From contig PLMW01000069.1 of assembly GCA_003142615.1 (NCBI GenBank), positions 31,302-95,301 on the forward strand: 64,000 bases of DNA, given 5' to 3'. The notes under the pieces are model-generated. The model was given only the letters and a program-made list of their open reading frames with translations, searched no databases and had not been told where the DNA came from. The position numbers and the translations under genes are program-made. Origin of the DNA: Opitutia bacterium (GTDB lineage: Bacteria > Verrucomicrobiota > Verrucomicrobiia > Opitutales > Opitutaceae). This document shows, in pieces, positions 53,369 through 61,983 of this stretch. How positions within the stretch are numbered: the stretch's first letter is position 1; every line of letters begins with the position of its first letter.

Positions 53369-54112
53369 CTACCGGCCCTCCCTTCCCGCGCCTGCCTGCA
53401 GATCGGCGAGCCGGCCGTGCAGGGCCTCTACAATGAGGCGGGCCACGGCGGCGGGCGTCAACCGGTCGGTGTTGATCATGAGATCGTAATGATGCGGGTC
53501 GTCAATATCCCGCCCGAATCGCGCCTTCACGTAGCGATGGCGGGCCAGATCGGTCTCCCGGTTGTGGGCCGCCGCCACCGCCGCGTCGCAGTTCAACAGT
53601 TTCATCATCCGCTGGGCGCGGACTTCCGGCGAGGCCACGAGCTTGACGTGAAAACCGCCCGGCAGGGACCGGGTGATGAGACAGGCGGCCCGGCCGGCGA
53701 TGACGACGCGGCCGACATGCGCGAGCTGCAGGATCGCCTCCGCCACTTTGTGCTCGAGTTCCCAGAGGGAGGGATGCAGGCCCACCCATTCACCGATCAT
53801 CGCCTTGATCTCGGAAACCTTGTCCTCGGGCAGGTATGCGGCGAGATATTCGGGCAGGTTGTGTTTGGCGAGGGCGTGGGCCAGCAGGTTCTTGTCGAGG
53901 AAAATCCAGCCCTGGCCTTTTTCCCCGAGCGATTGATCGAGCAGGGGCACGAGCAGCTGGCCGGTCGTGGTCGCCCCCGCCCCGGTCTCGTGGCCGAGGG
54001 TGATGAAGGGACGCGCTTCGAGCGCGCGACCGACCTGCCCCGGCGGTGGGGAAATTTTTAGACGGGTTTCCAAAACCGTCAGCCCATGTTCAAGGTAGGC
54101 ATGCTGGGACAT
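53369..54112 (-). CDS. Cytidylate-kinase-like family protein
   Basis: A 247-residue P-loop protein of the CMK-like group. The loop reads ITLGHETGAGATTTGQLL and lacks the Walker lysine, as is common in this group. Family segments are WIFLDKNLLAHALAKHNLPEYLAAYLPEDKVSEI, AEAILQLAHVGRVVIAGRAACLITRSLPGGFHVKLVASPEVR and RETDLARHRYVKARFGRDIDDPHHYDLMINTDRLT. The nucleoside substrate is unproven; it differs from true Cmk, which has a GPAGSGKS loop. Confidence 0.8.
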   Translation of the reverse strand: MSQHAYLEHGLTVLETRLKISPPPGQVGRALEARPFITLGHETGAGATTTGQLLVPLLDQSLGEKGQGWIFLDKNLLAHALAKHNLPEYLAAYLPEDKVSEIKAMIGEWVGLHPSLWELEHKVAEAILQLAHVGRVVIAGRAACLITRSLPGGFHVKLVASPEVRAQRMMKLLNCDAAVAAAHNRETDLARHRYVKARFGRDIDDPHHYDLMINTDRLTPAAVARLIVEALHGRLADLQAGAGREGR

Positions 54113-54335
54113 GAAACACCTCCAATCTGTGTGTTAGCGTGATGCGGTCGCCATCAGGGGAGATTAAGCCGGTTCCGGTCCGGCGCCAAGGAATGCTGGC
54201 ATCCATAAGCCAGCCTCCATCTCCGCCTCCGTCCTAAAAGCTGCGGCGATAACGAAGGATGGGGGTGGGAGCGCTGGCTGATTGCCATTTAACCCCTCAG
54301 GACCGGATTTTCCAGCACGAACCAGCCGGCCTTGA
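54113..54335. other. Gap between the carboxyltransferase and CMK-like genes
   Basis: About 220 bases between co-directional minus-strand genes, including the promoter region of the CMK-like gene. No feature is supported. Confidence 0.4.
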
Positions 54336-55853
54336 TCATCCCAGCTCTTCCACGGACACCTGGTGACGCTTTCCCCCGATCGTGAGTGCGAGGCGGCTGA
54401 TTTTCTTGCCCGTGCCGGGAATCACCGGCTGCGCCGGCTCCGGCGCCTTGACCTCGGGTCGCGGCGCCGCGGCCACGGCCGGGGCGGGCGCGGACGCCGC
54501 CGCCTTGCCGGCGTGTTCCTGGTAGAGTTTTTCCACCTCGCGCGGGAACATGGCATAGATGACACAGTGCTCGTCGTCCGTGGGCAGGCCCTTCTGCGCC
54601 AGCTCGGCGCGCAACGCGGGCATGCGCGGTTCAAGCGCATCGGCCGGCCGGCCGGTGTAGCGCGGCTTGCCGCTCAGTTTTTCGGCAAGGGCGAGCACCT
54701 CGGGGTCGATCGAGCCGGGGGTCTGGCCGTAGTAGCCGAGCGCCACCTTCATCGCCTCGGGCGAAAAGTTCTTCCAGCGGCCGAACTTCACGTTGAGCAT
54801 CGCCTGCACACCCACGATCTGCGAGGTCGGCGTCACGAGCGGAATCCAGCCGAGGCACTGGCGCACGTAAGGCATCTCCCGCATGACCTCGACGAAGCGA
54901 TCGGCCATTTTCTGCTCCTTGAGCTGGTTGCGGAAATTGCTGAGCATGCCGCCGGGCACCTGGTAGATGAGCACGTCGTTGTCCACCACCTCGTTTCTCG
55001 GGCTGGTGAACGGCAAAAGCTCGGCGTAGATGCGCGTGAGTTCGTCGCGCAGCCGGCTGAGTTTGGCCAGGTCGTAGCTCGGCCGGCGCGGGTGATGGGC
55101 GAGCGCCTGCAGCATGCGCCAGGTATCGGGCTGGCCGGTGCCGTTGGCGAAAGGCGAGATCGCGGTGTCGACGCGGTCGACGCCCGCCTCGACGGCGGCG
55201 TAATAGGCCGCGGCGCCGAAGCCCGCCGTTTCATGGGTGTGAACGACCACCGGGATTTTGACGCGCGTCTTGAGGCCGCGCACGATCTGATAGGCCACGT
55301 AGGGTGGCAGCAGACCGGCCATGTCCTTGATGCAGATGGAATCGCAGCCCATCGCCTCGATCCGGGTGCCGAGCTCGATGAGCATTTCAGGCGTATGCAC
55401 CGGGCTGGTCGTGTAGCACACCGTGCCCTGCGCGTGTTTGCCTGCCTTCTTCACCGCCCGGATCGCGGTCTCGATGTTGCGCAGGTCGTTGAGCGCGTCG
55501 AACACGCGGAAGATGTCCATGCCGTGCCGGGCGGCGGCAGCGACGAAAGCCTCGACCACATCGTCGGGAAAATTGGTGTATTGGACGATGTTCTGTCCGC
55601 GCAGCAGCATCGTCTGCGGCGTCTTTGGGGCGAGACGCTTCAGTGCGTCGAGCCGATCGAAGGGAAATTCCGAAAGGTAACGCACCCCCGCGTCGATCGT
55701 CGCGCCGCCCCACGTCTCCAGCGAGCCGAAGCCCATGGTGTCGAGCTCGGGCGCCACGGTTGCCATTTGCTTTGTCGACATGCGTGTGGCCGCCAGCGAC
55801 TGATGCCCGTCGCGCAGGACGGTGTTATTGAAGACTACAGGAACGGTACTCAT
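54336..55853 (-). CDS. Biotin-dependent carboxyltransferase subunit (OadA/PycB-like) without biotinyl domain
   Basis: A 505-residue carboxyltransferase. The barrel has FNNTVLRDGHQSLAATRM (Asp), WGGATIDAGVRYL, MLLRGQNIVQYTNF, FRVFDALNDLRNI, SICIKDMAGLL (catalytic Lys region) and VVHTHETAGFGAAAYYAAVEAGVDRVDTAISPFANGTGQPD with metal His residues. A Pro/Ala linker (PAPAVAAAPRPEVKAPEPAQP) follows and the chain ends KKISRLALTIGGKRHQVSVEELG, just where the biotinyl domain with MKM begins in OadA. No biotin site is present, so a separate carrier is needed. It decarboxylates oxaloacetate or carboxylates pyruvate. Confidence 0.88.
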   Translation of the reverse strand: MSTVPVVFNNTVLRDGHQSLAATRMSTKQMATVAPELDTMGFGSLETWGGATIDAGVRYLSEFPFDRLDALKRLAPKTPQTMLLRGQNIVQYTNFPDDVVEAFVAAAARHGMDIFRVFDALNDLRNIETAIRAVKKAGKHAQGTVCYTTSPVHTPEMLIELGTRIEAMGCDSICIKDMAGLLPPYVAYQIVRGLKTRVKIPVVVHTHETAGFGAAAYYAAVEAGVDRVDTAISPFANGTGQPDTWRMLQALAHHPRRPSYDLAKLSRLRDELTRIYAELLPFTSPRNEVVDNDVLIYQVPGGMLSNFRNQLKEQKMADRFVEVMREMPYVRQCLGWIPLVTPTSQIVGVQAMLNVKFGRWKNFSPEAMKVALGYYGQTPGSIDPEVLALAEKLSGKPRYTGRPADALEPRMPALRAELAQKGLPTDDEHCVIYAMFPREVEKLYQEHAGKAAASAPAPAVAAAPRPEVKAPEPAQPVIPGTGKKISRLALTIGGKRHQVSVEELG

Positions 55854-55981
55854 GGCAGGTCGAGTTGGACACCATGCCTCGTCTGGCCCGTGTTCTCAAC
55901 CCCAACCCGGCGCCGGCCCCCACTCCGCCAATGGTTACAAGCAGGGGTTTTCAGGTCTGTTAGGCCGGCTGCAGATCCGGT

Positions 55982-56302
55982 CTACGCCGTGGCCGCACGT
56001 CGGTGCCTGGCGCTGGTCAACCTCTTCACCAGCCAGATGATCCCTAGGATCACGGCCACGGGAATCCATACCGGCGAGAACAGCGCCAGCAGCACGACCG
56101 CCGCCACCAGCAGGCCGATGACCACACCGAGACCGGCGGCCCCGAGGACCACCAGACCGGTCAGGAGCAGCACGCCGAGACCCAGCACGAGCAGCAGGCC
56201 GATGACCAGCGGCACGATCGCCACCGGCCACACATGGATGATCACGATGCCGAGCGCCACCACGAGGAGCACCTTCAGGCAGATTCCCAGAAAAGTCTTC
56301 AT
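55982..56302 (-). CDS. Small hydrophobic membrane protein, unknown function
   Basis: A 106-residue, almost entirely hydrophobic protein: MKTFLGICLKVLLVVALGIVIIHVWPVAIVPLVIG, then Leu/Val/Gly-rich segments forming about three to four helices and a basic tail (KRLTSARHRRAATA). It starts from ATG 56302 with AGGGG immediately upstream. Low sequence complexity limits assignment, and it is divergent from mutT. Confidence 0.6.
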   Translation of the reverse strand: MKTFLGICLKVLLVVALGIVIIHVWPVAIVPLVIGLLLVLGLGVLLLTGLVVLGAAGLGVVIGLLVAAVVLLALFSPVWIPVAVILGIIWLVKRLTSARHRRAATA

Positions 56303-56399
56303 ACCCCTAATACACACCGGCCTGCAGAAAGTCGCAGCCGGAGCCTGCGGGCGTGAAGAAGATCTTTGAGTCCGCCCCGCTTCGTGTTCTCTTAACGGC

Positions 56400-56819
56400 G
56401 TGGCTGAAAAACCTCCTCTCTTGGTCGTCTGTGCGCTGATCGAGCGCGCCGGCTGTGTGTTGCTCGCCCGCCGGCCGGCGCACAAACATCTCGCGCTTAA
56501 ATGGGAATTCCCCGGCGGCAAGGTTGCCGGCGGCGAGACGCCCGAGGCCGCGCTCATCCGGGAGATCAAGGAGGAGCTCGGCTGCGACATCGTGCTCGGA
56601 CGGGCCCTCCGCCGTTTTACCCACGTCTACGATCGCACGACCATCAAGATGATTCCCTTCGTGTGCCACCTGGCCCCCGGCTCGCCCGAGCCGAATCCCA
56701 CCGAGCACGTCACCATCGCCTGGGCGCGGCCCGGCGAGCTGGACACCTACGATCTCGCTGCGGCCGACCTGCCTGTCGTGCAAGCGTATCGAGCGGAAGC
56801 CGGCGCCTGTCCCCCATAG
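56400..56819 (+). CDS. NUDIX hydrolase, MutT-like (8-oxo-dGTP diphosphatase)
   Basis: A 139-residue NUDIX protein. The box is complete: G-x5-E-x7-REIKEELG (GKVAGGETPEAALIREIKEELG region). The N-terminus PPLLVVCALIERAGCVLLARRPAHKHLALKWEFPGG and the HVTIAWARPGELDTYDLAAADLPVV tail match the MutT branch that cleans oxidised dGTP from the nucleotide pool. It starts with GTG at 56400. Confidence 0.88.
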   Translation: MAEKPPLLVVCALIERAGCVLLARRPAHKHLALKWEFPGGKVAGGETPEAALIREIKEELGCDIVLGRALRRFTHVYDRTTIKMIPFVCHLAPGSPEPNPTEHVTIAWARPGELDTYDLAAADLPVVQAYRAEAGACPP

Positions 56820-56861
56820 CCCGGGCAAAGGAGGCCTCCGGCCGCAGTGGATTTGCCGGTG

Positions 56862-58283
56862 TCAGGCGGGCGCCGGAAAAACCACCTGCCGCGCGGTGAA
56901 TCCTTCAACATGGTGGAGGATGTTCGCCGCCTCCACGCGGCGAAAGACGCTGTCGCGGATGTGCACATCGCGCACGGGCATCGCCGCCAGGCCTTCAATC
57001 CAGACCGCCCGCCCGCTCTGGGCGCACGCCAGGCGTTCGATCACGATCTCGCTGACCCGCGGCAGCCGGTTTCCCTGCTCCTCGGCCTGCGCATAGAGCA
57101 GATCAATCTGCACCACGGCATCCCGCACCCCGCGAACCTTGAGGTCGCGCAGATAAATCTGTTCGACAACGCCGCCCCGCGTCGAGTTGGCCTTGATCCG
57201 GAACGCCAGGTCGAGATGCGGACTGTCCATCATGCATTGCTCGACAAAGACACGGCGGACACTCCCGGAGATTTCGCTGCCAATGGCGACGCCGCCATGC
57301 CCGTTCAGCATCCGGCAGCCGCGAATCACGATGCCCTCCGCCGGCACGTTGACCCGCAGGCCATCCTGGTTGCGACCCGACTTGACCGCGACGCAGTCGT
57401 CGCCGGTATCCAGCAGACAGTCTTCGATCAACACGTCACAACAGGAGTCGGCCACGCAGCCGTCATTATTGGGACCATGGCTGTCGATTTTTACCCTCCG
57501 CACCGTCACGGCCTGGCACAACACCGGATGAATCCCCCACATGGGTGAGTTCTGCAGGGTGATGCCCTCAACCAACACATCGTGGCAGCGATAGAATTGG
57601 ATGAACATCGGCCGAAGCAAGTCCTGCTCGGTGAAGATGCGCTGGCGCACGGGAATTCCGGACTCGGCCCAGTGTTTGAGACGGTCGCGGGCCGCGGCCT
57701 GATGCGGCTGTCCCGGCGTCCAACCGGTGGACCGGGTTCCCTCCCAGGGTCCCGCCCAGTTCCACCATCGACCCGGGCCCGCCTGTCCGTCCAGCACCCC
57801 GCCGCCGGTGATGGCGACGTGTTCCTGCTCACAGGCATAGATCAGCGGGGACAGTCCCATGCATTCCATGCCCTCCCAGCGCGTGAAAACCGGCGGCAGA
57901 TAACGACACGAATCCGTGGTGAACCTGAGCGTGGCGCCGGCACACACGTGCAGATTCATATGGCTCCGCAGATGCAGCGGACCGGTCAGGTAATCTCCCG
58001 GCGGTACCACCACCCGGCCGCCACCGCCGGCGACGCACGCGGCGATCGCGCGAACTAGGGCGGCGTGGTCGTCCGTCCGGCCATCACCCACGGCGCCGTA
58101 ATCGGTCACCACACGATCCCGCGAGGGAAACGCCCGTGCCGGGATCCGCGCCAGTATGGCCGGCACCTCCGTCCAGGGATCCGCGATCGTCCGCCTTCCG
58201 GAGACAGCCGCTGATTCACCCGTGCGCTTGCCGCAATGGTCTGGAGTGGCAACAGACGCCGGGGCGGGTTGATAGGGAGCCAT
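56862..58283 (-). CDS. GH28 family pectin-degrading glycoside hydrolase (no signal peptide)
   Basis: A 473-residue right-handed beta-helix enzyme. The GH28 catalytic set is present: NNDGC (PNNDGCVADSCCD), GDDCVAVKSG (Asp pair), GHGG (HGGVAIGSE) and RIK (AFRIKANSTRGG). No signal peptide or membrane segment precedes the fold, so it may act in the cytosol or be exported another way. Start ATG 58283 lies upstream of a divergent LacI-type regulator with a palindromic operator between them. Polygalacturonate or rhamnogalacturonan oligomers are candidate substrates. Confidence 0.88.
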   Translation of the reverse strand: MAPYQPAPASVATPDHCGKRTGESAAVSGRRTIADPWTEVPAILARIPARAFPSRDRVVTDYGAVGDGRTDDHAALVRAIAACVAGGGGRVVVPPGDYLTGPLHLRSHMNLHVCAGATLRFTTDSCRYLPPVFTRWEGMECMGLSPLIYACEQEHVAITGGGVLDGQAGPGRWWNWAGPWEGTRSTGWTPGQPHQAAARDRLKHWAESGIPVRQRIFTEQDLLRPMFIQFYRCHDVLVEGITLQNSPMWGIHPVLCQAVTVRRVKIDSHGPNNDGCVADSCCDVLIEDCLLDTGDDCVAVKSGRNQDGLRVNVPAEGIVIRGCRMLNGHGGVAIGSEISGSVRRVFVEQCMMDSPHLDLAFRIKANSTRGGVVEQIYLRDLKVRGVRDAVVQIDLLYAQAEEQGNRLPRVSEIVIERLACAQSGRAVWIEGLAAMPVRDVHIRDSVFRRVEAANILHHVEGFTARQVVFPAPA

Positions 58284-58330
58284 GATCGCTGGAAGAACGC
58301 TGGCATCGCTGGATTGACTGCCAGGGCGTC

Positions 58331-58370
58331 TAACGCACCATTTGCGGACAGGTGTCCGCGTCAAGCGTTA
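58331..58370. promoter_or_regulatory. Nested palindrome between GH28 and LacI genes (LacI operator candidate)
   Basis: Inner perfect palindrome GCGGACA-GG-TGTCCGC (58344-58359), surrounded by outer arms TAACGC (58331-58336) and GCGTTA (58365-58370), offset by one base. It sits 47 bases before the LacI start and 48 after the GH28 start. Confidence 0.7.
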
Positions 58371-58416
58371 AACCGGCCCCGCGCCAGCCTGCTCCCGGTT
58401 TGACAGTTCCGCGCCC

Positions 58417-59505
58417 GTGGACCAAGTATCGCTCCTCCCTCCTGCCGTGAGTTCCTCCGATTCGAAAAAAACGCCGCCTAGGATTACCTCCACGGCAGAA
58501 TTCGCCCGCTATATCGGACTGGCCCGCACCACCGTCTCGCGCGTGCTGAACCGGCAGCCCGGCCTCAAACAGTCGACCATCGACCGGGTGCACCATGCGC
58601 TGACCGAGACGGGCTTCACGCCCAACGCCTATGCGACGCTTCTCAAGGGCAAGAGTACCTCCAGCATCGGCATCTGTCTGGAAAATCTGCTCACTCCGCC
58701 GATCCTGCTCAAACTCGCCACGCTGCAGCGCCAGCTGCGCAGCCAAGGCTACACCTCGTTGATCGAGGTGTATGCGCACGGCGAGAGCCGGAACATCCTC
58801 CGCCACTTTCTTTCCATGCGAGTCGAGGCGGTAATCTTCATCGGGCATTTTGACGCCGGGGAGCTGGAAACACGCATCCGGGAACTCATCGGCCACAAAA
58901 CCCCCAACCTGGTCATTGATCATCACGGCATCCCGCTCGCCAACACCGTGACCCTGGATCGCGCGCAAGCCATGCGGGAGATGATGAACCACCTCCTCGA
59001 ACTGGGTCATCGTTCGTTCGGCCTGCTCGGCATTCCGCTTGAGCATCCCAGCCGGTTTGAACGCATCCACGGCATTCGGGCGGCGCTGGCTGCGCACGGC
59101 CTGGATCTGCCGGCCTGCGCCCGCTCATTCGACGCCCAGTGCATGCGCACCCATGATTTCGAATTCGGCCATGCGCTCGCCCGCCAGTTCCTCGAGCTGA
59201 AACAACCACCGACCGCCTACGTCGCGCTCAACGACGAGATCGCCATTGGCGCCATGCGGGCCCTACAGGAAGCCGGGCTCGCGATTCCCGCCGGCGCCTC
59301 GGTGACGGGTTTCAACAACCAGGACATCTGCACGATGATGGCCCCGCTGCTCACCACGGTTGATCAACAGATCGAACCCACGATCAAGACGGCGATGCAG
59401 GTGCTGATGTCGCAACTGCGCGACGGCATGCCCGCGCGTCCGATCCTGCGCACGATCAAACCCGAGCTGGTCATCCGCCAGTCCACCGGCCGCGCCGCGC
59501 GCTGA
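58417..59505 (+). CDS. LacI family regulator of the adjacent polysaccharide cluster
   Basis: A 362-residue LacI/GalR-type protein. The helix-turn-helix is ITSTAEFARYIGLARTTVSRVLNRQPGLKQSTIDRV (about 23-60), with the hinge LLKGKSTSSIGICLE. The periplasmic-binding-like core has CARSFDAQCMRTHDFEFG and AYVALNDEIAIGAMRAL, and it ends in a helix for dimers. The start is GTG 58417. Divergence from GH28 and co-directionality with the CE15 gene make it the likely regulator of both. Confidence 0.9.
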   Translation: MDQVSLLPPAVSSSDSKKTPPRITSTAEFARYIGLARTTVSRVLNRQPGLKQSTIDRVHHALTETGFTPNAYATLLKGKSTSSIGICLENLLTPPILLKLATLQRQLRSQGYTSLIEVYAHGESRNILRHFLSMRVEAVIFIGHFDAGELETRIRELIGHKTPNLVIDHHGIPLANTVTLDRAQAMREMMNHLLELGHRSFGLLGIPLEHPSRFERIHGIRAALAAHGLDLPACARSFDAQCMRTHDFEFGHALARQFLELKQPPTAYVALNDEIAIGAMRALQEAGLAIPAGASVTGFNNQDICTMMAPLLTTVDQQIEPTIKTAMQVLMSQLRDGMPARPILRTIKPELVIRQSTGRAAR

Positions 59506-59534
59506 TACTTGCGTGGCAGCGACGCTGTCGCTTC

Positions 59535-60854
59535 ATGAAAACTCCCGCCCTGCACCTCAGCGTCCTCGCCATCCTCGGTTTGGTGGTTCTCGCCGGCCCG
59601 CCCGTCCGCGCCGCCGAACCGACTGCTGCGCCAGCCGCCACACCCGCGCCCACTGCCCCCCTGAAAGATTCCCACGGCAACACGCTCCGCAGGGCTCCGA
59701 CCGGGCACATCACAAATTACGACGAAGACAAAGTGCCTCCCTACACGTTGCCCGATCCGCTCGTGCTGCAAAACGGTCAGCCCGTGCACGACGCCGACAC
59801 TTGGTTCAGGCAGCGCCGCCCGGAACTCCTCCGGCTTTACGAAGCCGAGATCTATGGCCATGTCCCGGAGAGAGCGCCCCAGGTGACGTTCGCGGTCGTC
59901 GAGACGGACCCCGGCGCGATGAACGGCACGGCAGTGCGCAAGGAGATCATCGGACATTTCGGCGACAAGCCGGACGGACCGGCCGTGCATGTTCATCTCT
60001 ATCTGCCCGCGAAGGCGGGCGGACGGGTGCCCGTCTTGCTGCATCTGCTTTTCTTCGGCGATCCGCCTGCCTCCGCGCCCAACGGGCTGCATCGCTTCAA
60101 CGAAGTCGGACCCGTTGCCGACATCCTCGCCCGTGGCTACGGGTACGCCACGTTCCGCTACACCGAGGTGCAGGCTGATTCCGCCGGCACCTATCAGTCC
60201 GGCGTCATCGGCCTGACCTTGGCGCCGGGCCAGGCCATACCCGCCGTGGGCGAATGGGGCGCCATCAGTGCGTGGGCTTGGGCCGCCAGCCGCGTCCTCG
60301 ATTATTTCGAAACCGACCCGGCGGTGGACGCCCGGCACGTCGCCCTCATCGGCCATTCCCGACTGGGCAAGACGGCCCTCTGGGCCGGCGCGCGGGATCC
60401 GCGTTTCGCCCTGGTATTCTCCAGTTGCGCCGGCGAGATGGGCTCCGCGCTCTCCCGGCGCGATTACGGCGAGACCGTGGACGACATGGCGGCCAGTTTT
60501 CCCTGGTGGTTCGCGGGCAACTTCCAGAAATATCCGGGCCACTGGAGCGACCTGCCGGTGGACGCGCACATGTTGATCGCCCTCAACGCTCCCCACCCGG
60601 TGTTCATCACCGGTGGCACGCAGGACCAGTGGGCCGACCCGCGCGGCGAGTTTCTCGCTGCGGTGGCCGCCGGACCGGTCTACCGCCTGCTCGGCAAAAA
60701 GGACCTAGGCACGGGCGAGCTGCCGGCGCTCGACACGCCGCTGCTCACGGGCGACCTCGGCTTCCTCTACCACACCGGCGCCCACACGATCGCGCCCGCC
60801 GACTGGAACGCCTTTTTTGCTTTCGCCGAAAAATATCTGAAGCCCGCGCCTTAA
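59535..60854 (+). CDS. CE15 glucuronoyl esterase-like protein
   Basis: A 439-residue secreted alpha/beta hydrolase (signal peptide HLSVLAILGLVVLAGPPVRAAEP). The CE15 pattern: nucleophile Ser in ALIGHSRLGKTALWAGARD, acid in FSSCAGEMGSALSRRDYGE, His in LYHTGAHTIAPADW. The front NYDEDKVPPYTLPDPLVLQNGQPV is typical. CE15 enzymes cleave esters between glucuronic acid of hemicellulose and lignin. It follows the LacI gene by 29 bases and fits plant-wall degradation. Confidence 0.9.
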   Translation: MKTPALHLSVLAILGLVVLAGPPVRAAEPTAAPAATPAPTAPLKDSHGNTLRRAPTGHITNYDEDKVPPYTLPDPLVLQNGQPVHDADTWFRQRRPELLRLYEAEIYGHVPERAPQVTFAVVETDPGAMNGTAVRKEIIGHFGDKPDGPAVHVHLYLPAKAGGRVPVLLHLLFFGDPPASAPNGLHRFNEVGPVADILARGYGYATFRYTEVQADSAGTYQSGVIGLTLAPGQAIPAVGEWGAISAWAWAASRVLDYFETDPAVDARHVALIGHSRLGKTALWAGARDPRFALVFSSCAGEMGSALSRRDYGETVDDMAASFPWWFAGNFQKYPGHWSDLPVDAHMLIALNAPHPVFITGGTQDQWADPRGEFLAAVAAGPVYRLLGKKDLGTGELPALDTPLLTGDLGFLYHTGAHTIAPADWNAFFAFAEKYLKPAP

Positions 60855-61033
60855 GGACAGAGATCAGAGCGTTTTCCCGTCGTCGTACTGGCTCCTCGAC
60901 GCTTACTCCTGCTTCGTGTCAGGTCTGCGTCCTGCCGAGATTCGCCGCGTATTTTCGGATCGGCGCCGACAACTCCGCGCACGCCGGCGCCGGCCACCTG
61001 ACACAGAAACCCGCGGCGCGTCAGTTCGCTCAT
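60851..61033 (-). pseudogene. Remnant of a Tat-exported protein (N-terminal signal only)
   Basis: A 60-codon frame that starts MSELTRRGFLCQVAGAGVRGV, a clear twin-arginine signal (TRRGFLxx then Ala/Gly-rich), and then turns into low-complexity Arg/Ser sequence with no fold. It overlaps the CE15 stop. It looks like the start of a deleted Tat substrate. Chance is possible, so confidence is low. Confidence 0.35.
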
Positions 61034-61186
61034 GATCCGTGTCTCCGCGCCGCAAAAACCTATGCCTCAAAACAATCAACTATTGAACGTCGGGAATCCG
61101 CCTGCCGATGATTTTGGCGTGTATAATCGGTGGAACACCCGTTTAATCCAGCACGTCACAGATGTGCATCCCGAAAGGCTCAACCC

Positions 61187-61366
61187 ATGGACAAGCCACC
61201 ATCTCCCAACCCGCCCGAAAAGGTCGCCCCCGCCGACAGCTTGAAGCTGCGGCAGGCGTGGGAGGCCCAGCAGAAGCGCAATCGCGACATCGGCCACATG
61301 CTGAAGTCAGGATCCTTCCAGCAGCACACGTTCAAGCGGAACATTCCCCACGTCCGGGGGCGGTAG
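61187..61366 (+). CDS. Small polar protein, unknown function
   Basis: A 59-residue basic protein: PPSPNPPEKVAPADSLKLRQAWEAQQKRNRDIG, then HMLKSGSFQQHTFKRN. The start at 61187 is supported by an AAAGG site 10 bases upstream. No transmembrane segment and no known domain; it may be a single helix. It lies alone between CE15 and the LMW phosphatase. Confidence 0.5.
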   Translation: MDKPPSPNPPEKVAPADSLKLRQAWEAQQKRNRDIGHMLKSGSFQQHTFKRNIPHVRGR

Positions 61367-61417
61367 CCCGCGGCGGACTTCAGTTCGCCGGGTAGCCGGC
61401 GAGCGTGCCGTCGTAGC

Positions 61418-61846
61418 TTACTCCTTCAGTTTCTCGAGCAGCTCCATCACGTGCGCTTCGATGGCGGCCAGCGCCTCCTCGGGCGTCGCACCGTCGAGAT
61501 CGCTGATCTCCCAGTATTCGACTCGATCCTTCCAAGCCGGATGCAGGCTGGCCATCCACGGCCGGTGTTCCGTGCCCTTCAGGGCGATGATGCGCGCCGC
61601 ACGCAGAAAATCCTTTTCAGCCGCCTGGACGGGTTTGGTCCCGGTGTGTTTTTCCGGGATGTCCCGTTCCCGCAGCCGCCGCGTCGTGTGCGGTGACAGA
61701 CCGTCCGGCGGCGCCAGATGGATCGCCAGCCCGCGCGAGTACGCGCGCCAATCGAGTCCGCGCCGGGCCGCCTCGTGGTTGAACAGGGCCTCGGCGTAGC
61801 GGCTCCGGTAGTAGTTGCCGGTGCAGAGAAACAGGATTTCGCGCAT
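61418..61846 (-). CDS. Low-molecular-weight protein-tyrosine-phosphatase family protein
   Basis: A 142-residue protein with the CX5R loop CTGNYYRS (Cys8, Arg14) that binds phosphate. The general acid loop looks like EISDLDG near the end, and HTTRRLRERDI is the usual helix region. True LMW-PTPs have DP(Y/W) at the acid position; here it is DLD, so activity on tyrosine phosphate is uncertain. It could be an arsenate-reductase-like relative. Confidence 0.78.
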   Translation of the reverse strand: MREILFLCTGNYYRSRYAEALFNHEAARRGLDWRAYSRGLAIHLAPPDGLSPHTTRRLRERDIPEKHTGTKPVQAAEKDFLRAARIIALKGTEHRPWMASLHPAWKDRVEYWEISDLDGATPEEALAAIEAHVMELLEKLKE

Positions 61847-61906
61847 GGAAGCCCGTTAGCAAACCGCAGCCACCGCCCGCCTGGCAAGCGTGAGTCGTTG
61901 AGCGGA

Positions 61907-61962
61907 GAATTCAGAAGCCATGAATCCAAGAGTCAGGTGCTTGATGTCAGACGTCAGGTGCC
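61907..61962. repeat. Heptad degenerate repeat between LMW-PTP and GH28 genes
   Basis: Eight 7-mers (GAATTCA, GAAGCCA, TGAATCC, AAGAGTC, AGGTGCT, TGATGTC, AGACGTC, AGGTGCC), the longest tract in the window. It is non-coding. Confidence 0.6.
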
Positions 61963-61983
61963 GGCGTCCCTGCGCTGAGATCC

